Positions 56,411 through 64,000 of a DNA stretch of 64,000 bases are shown piece by piece. Source of the DNA: Ctena decussata (lineage: Eukaryota > Mollusca > Bivalvia > Lucinida > Lucinidae); the NCBI GenBank assembly GCA_963989385.1, contig OZ022508.1, positions 52,677,087 through 52,741,086 on the forward strand, written 5' to 3'. Made by a program: the position numbers and the translations under genes. Each line of letters opens with the position of its first letter. Position 1 is the first letter of the stretch. The notes under the pieces are model-generated. The model did not search any database and had not been told where the DNA came from. It saw only the letters and a list, made by a program, of their open reading frames with translations.

Positions 56411-57125
56411 CTGAGTACCTATCCAGCCCTCCTTTGCTTTCTTCGGGGCTTCTACCGAGGTACGTAGTGAACAACTTTGAATACAAATGTTTGGTCACTA
56501 TCATTGCATCAATTCAATTCAACGAAATATTCGTTAAAATTTGCGAACCGTATGGCACTATGGGGAATGGGCGAGCTGAAACAAAACGAGCGGCGAGAGA
56601 GTCGTAACACACTTAAAACTGAATATTCCATGTGTCTTTTTCTACCTCCGTGTTTCAAGCCATTTCTATTTATGTTGCTTCATCCACTTCATATCTACCT
56701 TTTCCGACGATGTTCATCGGGAAATTTTCACGTCGATTTCTGAGCGGCACTTTCCGTATCAACCTGTTGCATAATTTCTTCTGCTACTGTGAGTCAAGAA
56801 AACACCTTAAATGTTAGTAAAGACCGGTAAATAGTTTTGTTTTCTAAGAAAACGATATATTCGACTAGGAATTCAGAAAATCAACACGTAGTGTCATAGT
56901 GAAGAAACTGCGTACTAGCACTTCTACAGGTGTGAGCCAATTTGACATATACGAGTAATAAGGGAAAGTTTCATTATCACTTAATAACTTCTTTTTTTCT
57001 TAACATATTTTTACATCACAAACGGTATCAGAAAGTTAAATTCTTCATCTTAAATATTGTGTTTTAATTTTGATTCTAGCACAAGTACAAAATGGTCTTT
57101 TTTGGGGTGACTTTCTAGAGGTACA
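56411..57125. other. Intergenic, nothing recognised
   Basis: No gene or repeat match was seen. Confidence 0.35.
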
Positions 57126-57200
57126 TGCCCCCATACGAAAAACAACGTGAGTGATTTTTAGAGTCTAAAAATCACTCACGTTGTTTTTCGTATGGGGGCA
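57126..57200. repeat. Perfect 75-nt palindrome
   Basis: Two 37-nt arms (57126-57162 and 57164-57200) are exact reverse complements around a single G. The outer end is TGCCCCCATACGAAAAACAA. No mismatch was found. Confidence 0.95.
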
Positions 57201-57791
57201 TTTACGAGCAAATTAGAGCTTTAGCAACTGAACTCTTAAAAAAATGATATGTTTTATCTGTCTGACTGTATATATCTACAGTAGAGGTTTTTCACTGATT
57301 TTGGTACAATTTCGTTTTGTTACAGCTCCCTGTGTTAATAAACTGTATTTCACTAGTAGCGAAGCGGTCACGTATGAATTTTATCCCATAAGGATATTAC
57401 CCATATGCCAACGTCGATATATGAGACAGAGAGGTCATAACGAGACATAATTTACCACCCGCAAAAAAGGCTGACTCGGTTGCAGCAAATTCATTCTGAA
57501 TTTCTTCCATTTTGGAAGAAGAACTTGCAAAGAATTAGTGCGAGAGCTATTGACAAATGATTGCATCTCTGTACATGTATATATAAGAGCGATTAACGGA
57601 TCAGATGTCATTATGTTAATGGCGACGTGCGGAATAATCTTAGTGGCATTGAAAGTCGCGAATCGCCTAATTAATGTGTCCTCTGAAACATGCTAAATAG
57701 TCTTTTAAATTTGTCTTTCTCTTCACATTGCCTTCCAAACCATGGCTACAGAACTTAAAAAGGTGTGGCTGAGTGACTGTACAAGTTTAAA
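57201..57791. other. Intergenic or intron, nothing recognised
   Basis: An open frame at 57244-57450 has no recognisable domain. Confidence 0.35.
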
Positions 57792-58025
57792 TGAGCCGCG
57801 ACCCGACAAAACCAAGAAAGTGGCGCCCAGCGAAGACTCAGATCAGCCTGTGCATCGACCCAGTCTGATCAGAGTCTTCACTGTCGGCATGGAGGTTGCT
57901 TAGGCTCTTAACTAATCTGTAAGCGGTCAGTAAAGACTCTGATCTGTCTGGGCGGATATCCAGGCTGATCTGAGTCTTCACTGGGCGCATATGGCACTTT
58001 GTTGGTTTTGTCATGTCGCGGCTCA
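57792..58025. mobile_element. Foldback MITE, family A (copy 4)
   Basis: TGAGCCGCGACCCGACAAAA to TTTTGTCATGTCGCGGCTCA, with inner arms CAGCGAAGACTCAGATCAGC and its inverse. It lies about 210 bp downstream of the dermatopontin-like exon on that gene's strand. A stray piece of the right end (TGTCATGTCGCGGCTCA) is at 58208-58224. Confidence 0.85.
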
Positions 58026-58234
58026 TTTAGATTTGCACAGTTACTCTGCCACACTTTTTAAAGTTCTGTACCCATGCCATTATGGTTTAGAAGGCAATGT
58101 TAAGTGGAAAACAAATTTGAAAGACTATGAGGCACGTTTCAAAGGTCACATTTATATGGCAATTCACGAGCTGTTAATGACCTGCTTCGCGACTTTCAAT
58201 GGGACTTGTCATGTCGCGGCTCAAATCAACTTAC

Positions 58235-58366
58235 GCATTAGCGAACAACAACGAAACCTAAACCTGGGATCTCCAGCTTCCTTGTTAAAGACACTTGCTT
58301 TACCGTTCAGGTAGCCATCTTCCGGACACTTGAAGTCAATTTCTTTATGCCAGTTGTTCACATAAG
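58235..58366 (-). CDS. Dermatopontin-like gene, internal exon
   Basis: On the minus strand the acceptor TTTTGTAG precedes, and the donor GTAAGTTG follows, a 132-nt exon. It enters in phase 1 and leaves in phase 1. Joined to the 60477-60711 exon it continues in frame, giving YVNNWHKEIDFKCPEDGYL and then FRFRCC. The Tyr/Trp, Phe-x-Cys-Pro and Cys-Cys pattern is that of the dermatopontin repeat, a tyrosine-rich secreted matrix protein family also found in mollusc shell and body fluids. The following exon was not found to the left; a MITE fragment begins about 10 nt past the donor. Confidence 0.7.
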
Positions 58367-58411
58367 CTACAAAATAAAAGGATACAAGGGTGTGTCAAAT
58401 ATGCCAGTCTT

Positions 58412-58455
58412 AGCGCGCGTGCGTGCGCGCGCACACACACACAAGCACACACAGA
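58412..58455. repeat. (GC)n/(CA)n microsatellite
   Basis: A GCGCGTGCG-type alternating run passing into CACACA. Alternating purine-pyrimidine sequence of this type can adopt left-handed DNA. Confidence 0.75.
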
Positions 58456-58479
58456 GAAGGCTAAGTCATACTACAACGT

Positions 58480-60430
58480 TTTAGACAACTTATTCCGACG
58501 TATGGAAAATTTATTTAACAGTTTGGCATACGCTGAAGTTGAATGAAAAAATCAAGAGGCAGCTTCTTTCGGGACATAAACATGGCATATTGAATGACTA
58601 TATAACCTGTATTTAACGTATGAGTGACGTATTCATAACTTTGCGTAAATCTTTAAGCATATGACAGCGTGTTTTCAGCGTATTTGTAGCCTTCTTGTCT
58701 TATGCCGAAGGCATGCGCAACGTTAGTCTAACTTACGCCGACCTTATGCATAGCTTGTTGGAGCGTCCTTCGAAAGACGGCTCTCTACAACACCACTTAT
58801 TGAAGTGGACGTGGATCATCGGACATGCCTCGAAAAACGAAAATTAAAGACCGTTGCAGGAAGTGGCCGACCCAAGAAAACCCCATCTTTACAAACTGCA
58901 CATCCACCCTCGTCCCCTTCGTCACCTGACTATCATGCAGACGATGGCAGCCAACATCGCTCTCGTGCAGACTCCAATGCTTTCTTAGTGGTATTCGTGG
59001 TGGCATCTGCAAGCAGCTGTGGCACCTGAAGTGTCAACCTCCTCTCAAGCCCCAAAACGACAAGCAGAAGCGGTCCAAGAAGACTCCATATTCAAAAGTG
59101 ATGAATTGCTGATCAGTATCCAATATAAATAGCTGAACCCCAGGCTACCTTAATACGCTCAGTGCGTTCGTGACACGTTGAATAAGTTCTAAGGCCGTCA
59201 GGCAAAGTCAGGCATAATACATGTACGTTCTAGAAACGTCCGATATGAATTACGGATAAGTTACCTATAGGCTAGAAATAAGTTACGCGTACAATACACA
59301 ATGGACCTCCTGCTTGCCGACGTTTATCAACGTATGATTAACTTACACGATACGTACGTGAACTTACGCGTAGCTTACCTGTCGCTTACATCAAACTAAG
59401 CAACAATTCGGCGTACGCTAAAATGCATGCACAAAATTTTCGGCCGCATTCGCCATACAACAACTCATACCAACGTATTTTAGCGTGCTCGTAACTTGTT
59501 TAAAACTTACCCCTAAGGCCCTGTAACTTATTCCGACGTATGAACAATTTATCAAAAGTAAAAAGATAGGCAATGATCAGGAATTAATACATTCATCCCA
59601 TGCCTCAATTGCCTGCTTCATCCCATGCCTAAATTGCCTCCAATATAGGTATGCAATGCAATTTCTGTTTGGATGCTATCGTGCTGTAGCACTGCCAGAA
59701 TATACTGGCGCCGTAGTCTCGCTGCACACTCGTTACTGTTCGAGCTACTAACCAGAACTGTCGAAGTGGCACTGCAGTATGTTTTGATATACTCAAATAG
59801 GTAGAATAAACCGTTCGAACTGCGTTCATCGAACGAAGCCGCTGCGTATGGGCTGTTCGTTGGCATACGTCGAGAAATTTTGTGCATGCACAAAAATCTT
59901 CGACGTACTGAGCAAACAACAACGTACGCGAACGTACTTCAACGAACTTTAACGAACTTAAAGCGATGAGCTAACAAACTTCAGCCTATGCCAACGTATG
60001 TCAGCGAATGCCAAAATATCTCCGTAAGCTGGCATACGCTGGGCCAATTCGTTATAGTGTAAATGCCCCTTAAGTAACGCGTACTCTACAGAGTGGACCT
60101 GCTGGTTGCCAACGTATATCAACGTATAATTAACTAACCCGTTACGTGCGTGAACTCGCACATAACTTACCTGTCGCGTACATCAAACTTATGTCTAACT
60201 TATAAGCAATACGTTGGCGTACGCTGAAAATTTTATGCATGCACAAAATTTTGGGCCGCATTCGACGTACAACAACTTATACCAACACCAGCGTGTTTAC
60301 TAAATTTCTCATACGTCGGTATACGGTGATGCTGTACGTCACTGCGTGACAGACCTAACTTATTCACCGTACTCCAGCGTGTTTTCTAAATTTCTCATAC
60401 GTCGGCATACGCTTATACTATAAGTCACTG
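58480..60430. repeat. CGTA-rich diverged repeat zone in dermatopontin-like intron
   Basis: CGTA, TACG and AACGTA words are far denser than in the rest of the window. Two direct copies of a segment of about 200 bp lie at 59284-59480 and 60070-60290 (both with ATCAACGTAT, TTACCTGTCGC, GGCGTACGCT and ATGCATGCACAAAATTTT). Shorter pieces are near 59880 and 60340-60420. Frames at 58797-59029 and 59618-60161 have no known domain. Confidence 0.55.
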
Positions 60431-60476
60431 TGTGACAGCCACATTACCAGCGTCGATGCAATAATGGTCAACTCAC

Positions 60477-60711
60477 CACCGGGGAACCATAGACAGCCGA
60501 TGCCTAGTAAGTTCGGTTCTCCGATCTTGAATTCTGGGATTTTTGAGCAGGCCAAGTCCCAACGCCTGTCGCTTTTGTCCTTGTCATATTCGCTTCGAAT
60601 ATATCGCATGTGATGTCGATTAGGGCAATGAAAGTAAAACTTCTGCTCCAAGTCGTTAACGATGATCCCCTCGCCCACAGAGGCTAACGCTGCCAAGATT
60701 AACAGGATATT
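60477..60711 (-). CDS. Dermatopontin-like gene, exon with signal-peptide core
   Basis: On the minus strand the acceptor CTGTTTCAG precedes NILLILAALASVGEG, a hydrophobic segment that completes a signal peptide begun on an unseen upstream exon (phase-0 entry). The mature part has VNDLEQKFYFHCP, RSEYDKDKSDRRWDLAC and GIGCLWFPG, matching the dermatopontin pattern (acidic/aromatic start, Phe-x-Cys-Pro, Asp-Arg-x-Trp, Cys). It ends in phase 1 at the donor GTGAGT (60476). The next exon (58235-58366) fits exactly. Predicted secreted, extracellular. Family assignment is fairly confident; the complete gene is not in view. Confidence 0.75.
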
Positions 60712-60748
60712 CTGAAACAGAACACCAATTTCACTTGATTGCTATATT

Positions 60749-60952
60749 TGAATCGCGACACGACTACCCTAACCAGAATGCCATGTGCTCTAAGCAAAGA
60801 CTCAAATCAGTCTGGGCATTCGCCCAGTCTGATCACAGTCTTTGCTGTGCCCTTAAAGGGTAGCTAAGGGTCTAAGCTAGATTCACGCGCACAGCGAAGA
60901 CTCTGGTCAGACTGTGCGGATGCCTATGTTGGTTTTGTCGTATCGCGGCTCA
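60749..60952. mobile_element. Foldback MITE, family A (copy 5)
   Basis: The left end is degraded (TGAATCGCGACACGACTA); the right end TTTTGTCGTATCGCGGCTCA is intact, with a deletion in the right inner arm. It lies within the intron, under 40 nt upstream (in gene sense) of the dermatopontin-like exon's acceptor. Confidence 0.75.
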
Positions 60953-62660
60953 TTTTATGCGGCTATAAAATGGGATTTCCCTTTTCTAAAATGACCCACA
61001 ATATCAAAATAAGTCTTAAATCAGTCTTCTGAAATTCTATAATATGGGATTTCCCTTCTAAAACAATCCTAGGACCGTCTTATGATCTAGCTTATTTGGG
61101 TTGTTTTGGAAGAAATAATGTCTGTCTTTTAACCACTGAAGTACGACAATCGTACCGCGAAAAAATGCTTTTACTAGGATGACAACTACGTCATAGCGCC
61201 GTTTTTACAGCGGCCACCGTAACCTAAACAAGTTTAGCTTTTGAAAAAGCTTGAGAGGTTATCCCTTAGCAAATGAATCTGTAGGATGCAAGTGGTAAAG
61301 CAAAAAAATTGGTAGCAATACAAGTTAATTTTATTGTATTCTTAGATTTGTTGAAGCTGTAGGTAAGTGGCGAGTTTGACAGCTTTTTACTTTTTGTCTA
61401 GTGATTGCTTGTATCAGGTGAGCTTCAGTGCTATTAACTTTTGTTAGATGACCTGTACTGTTTAGTAATGGCTCTACTCTCTGGTAAGTGCTTGTATTAG
61501 GTGAGATTCTTGTATTAGGCGAGATGAAGTGTTTTTACTGCTCATGTCTTCGCAATGCTGGAAGGGACCCTGCAGCTGGGTGCGCCAAACTATGGGAGCA
61601 AATACCGGTAAATAGTGGAACCTGTATTTAGCGTTAATCAAGCAGAACTTGTAATTGATCTGTATTGTTAAGTGATAACTGAACCATACATGTGATGTCT
61701 CCCGGATCATCCGGGAGTCTCCCGGAAATGAAGCCCATCTCCCGCGCTCCCGGAAAGTCTTCAGAATCTCCCGAATGCTGAGTTTTCCTATCATAGCTTT
61801 TCTGATAGCCCCTTTTCCCACGTCATGCCCTTCAGGTAACTGTTTGTATAGGGTGAAATAAAGTGTTTTAAGATAAAGCTATAAAGATCATGCATTAGCG
61901 ATGCTGGCGAGAACCCCATAGCAGGGTGTGCCAAATATAGAAGTACCGGGAAATAGTGGGACCTATATTTTAGCAAAAGGAAACGGCGTATAAATCGAGT
62001 ACGAATTCGTATCTTAATATGGTTATCCCCGAGGGGATAACCAATAAGGTCAATATTTTGCATAATTTAAGTTTGGCGAACACAACCAGTCGATTAGTTA
62101 CCACTAGATGTTTTGGACTATATATTACCAGAATCAACCATAAAATACTTGCTAAATCTGCAAACACTTCACAACAGTGATCTGTATCGACTCTGCTTAT
62201 CTCAGATGTCCACCTAAAAATGGTTACTTAGTATGAAGTTTTTATAATTTCTCGTGTCCTATATATCTGGACCATACGTACATGAAGGCACCTTTAATAT
62301 CGCCGTATTACCTACCTCTTACATGTTAAAAAACGGTCGAATGTTTGGTCCGGCGCGCGTGCTATGACGTAGGTTGTTACTAAGAGTCTGCACTCCTCTT
62401 TATTTAGGTGGCATTTTAATAAATCCCCTGGTAGATACAGATGAAAATTGCATAAATTAAAAGGGTACTCGTATCAGAATGTCTATCGTGTTGTCAGTGT
62501 GTATTGAACTGAATTCTTCATTTCAGTGTTTGCCGTAGCTCACGTGCACACACTGACACAAATGTGAGCTGAATTCTGGAAACGCTGATACTTTTGATAG
62601 CAGAGGCAATGCAGGATGCCTCTTAACCTTGACCAATAACTTTTCATTATAATAATAACT
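60953..62660. other. Intergenic or intron with a diverged direct repeat
   Basis: Two diverged copies lie at about 61525-61640 and 61855-61985 (shared GCAATGCTGG/GCGATGCTGG, GCAG..GGGTG.GCCAAA, AATAGTGG.ACCT). A cluster of CTCCCGG words is at 61697-61760. Minus-strand frames at 61474-62167 follow these repeats and are not supported as genes. The first exon of the dermatopontin-like gene was looked for here and not found. Confidence 0.4.
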
Positions 62661-62898
62661 TGAGCCGCGACACGAGAAAATCAACAATGTGGTTGTGCGC
62701 CCAGCGCAGACTCAGATCAGCCTGGGCATCCGCCCAGTCTGATCAGAGTCTTCACTGTCCGCATGGAGGTAGCTTAGGTCCATAGCTACCCTTTAAGCGC
62801 TTAGCGATGAGTCTGATCAGACTGGGCGGATGCCCAGGCTGATCGGAGTCTGCGCTGGGCGCACAACCACATTGTTGGTTTTCTCGTGTCGCGGCTTA
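62661..62898. mobile_element. Foldback MITE, family A (copy 6)
   Basis: TGAGCCGCGACACGAGAAAA to its inverse at 62880-62898. Inner arms GTGCGCCCAGCGCAGACTCA and TCTGCGCTGGGCGCAC are well preserved, making this one of the most complete copies. Confidence 0.87.
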
Positions 62899-63531
62899 TA
62901 TAGTCATAGACTATTAATTATAGAAAACTGAATTGGTGGTCAAGTCATGAAGTCATAGTGGCCCTTAGAAGACCACACACAACACAAACTAATTATATTT
63001 ATGAATTAATGGAAAGAGAATAATCTTGACTAATAAGTTAAGTAATTATACAAGCGTTCGTAAAAAATGTCATTTTACAAACTAATGCAATAAGAATGAC
63101 ATCTTAAAACGACTGACAGGAAAATAAGTAAAGTATACAAATCTTTTCTATTTTATTCTATCCCTTAATCTTGCAAGGATATTAATATAAAGGCGAACTC
63201 GCGTTGACTATAAATAAAGTGCCATATTTTTTTTAGCAAATTTCAAAGAAAATCTCGTTGAATATATGCAATAATAGGGATCAAACAGCCCAAAAGTTTT
63301 CAACATTTCCCTCGGGACATGGAGAACGTCAAAATGGTGTGAAAGTTAACGCACGAAACAAAAAAAAAACAAAATAAAAATAAAAACAAACATTTTTGAT
63401 CCCTATACTGACTCTCCAGTTTCATAACGAAAATTAATGTGACATAAACATTACCATTTTTTTTCTCCGACACTGTGTTTCTAAAAAAAGCAAAGTTAAT
63501 CGCTGAGTTATAAAGTACATATTTGATACAG
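62899..63531. other. Intergenic, nothing recognised
   Basis: AT-rich; an A-rich run at 63360-63385. No gene or repeat match. Confidence 0.35.
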
Positions 63532-64000
63532 TATACCGGACAAAAAAGTTAGGGATCAACATTTGACTGAGAAATAAATTATCAAAAATAATTTTCTTCT
63601 TTTCAATACATCTATTGAAAGCGGCACAGGACTGCATGGATTTTTGGAATCGGATCACGTGACACACCAGTAGACTATACCCCTAAAATTGAAGTGAAAA
63701 CTGGCATCACCAAAAAATTGAATGTCCATGATTTTTTGCTTTATCCATGCAAAACCTTGCCAGTGCTCATCAATATTTCTGGGGTCTGAATAACTGGATG
63801 ACATCTACTCAGTATGCTTTGGGTAAACCACCAGAAGCTCATTTGGGGACTCGTTAAAGGCCTTTTGTGAAAAATGGCAAAAGAGTCCCGAAATATGTCT
63901 CTGAGAAGTTTACCAGAAGCATTACATACCGAGTTGCTGTCTTGCAGTTATTCAGGCCATCAGAGGTCACAGTGAGAACTGAAAATCAGTTTGAATGGCT
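63532..64000 (+). mobile_element. Left end of a Tc1/mariner-like element, runs off the window
   Basis: TATACCGGACAAAAAAGTTA at 63532 has the form of a Tc1-like terminus with TA border. The rest of the element, including any transposase, lies beyond 64000; no transposase motif is visible within the window. Confidence 0.4.

Noticed and set aside
61474..62167. Overlapping minus-strand frames of 65-115 residues
   Set aside because: They follow two diverged copies of a direct repeat and show no domain.

Overview
The window reads as AT-rich animal nuclear DNA from a repeat-dense genome. There are no operons. I see spliced genes with GT-AG introns, (GA)n/(CA)n/(GATA)n microsatellites, tRNA-derived SINE sequence, LINE debris, many short terminal-inverted-repeat (TIR) elements and a tyrosine-recombinase retrotransposon. 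The repeat repertoire (elements beginning AGCTCACCTGAGC, foldback elements beginning TGAGCCGCGACACGAC) and a dermatopontin-like secreted gene suggest a mollusc, most likely a bivalve. That attribution is inference from style, not from a diagnostic marker.

Host genes are sparse. A single-coding-exon Ras-association (RA) protein gene (2272-3354, +) has a visible TATA/CCAAT promoter, a 5' UTR exon and a 979-nt leader intron. A paralogue lies about 35 kb away on the other strand (38316-39515, -), with the same splice acceptor directly before its ATG and the same acidic C-terminal tail. At the right, two phase-matched exons of a dermatopontin-like protein lie on the minus strand (60477-60711, 58235-58366). 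Isolated candidate first exons are at 49423-49474 (+, signal peptide) and 55062-55109 (-).

The best preserved mobile element is a 6.85-kb Ngaro-type retrotransposon (10171-17022). It has split direct repeats A1-ORFs-B1-A2-B2, a gag-like zinc-knuckle ORF, RT/RNase H, a tyrosine recombinase and a separate SGNH hydrolase ORF. Its repeats are nearly identical, so the insertion looks young, but the RT is frameshifted and a T20 run breaks the recombinase. It sits inside a copy of an interspersed repeat whose uninterrupted relative lies at about 45480-46310.

From 22303 to 33303 four inverted-repeat elements are nested: mariner-like ends with TA target duplications, then a 7.4-kb element with 9-bp duplications, then a 2.7-kb TIR element, then an AGCTCACC-family element. 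On both sides lie tracts built from alternating palindromic words (ATTCGAAT and GGATATCC). The rest is mostly foldback elements, modular elements containing 145-177-bp tandem arrays, LINE fragments, a CGTA-rich repeat zone (58480-60430) and hairpins, including a perfect 75-nt palindrome at 57126-57200. All coordinates and alignments were made by eye.
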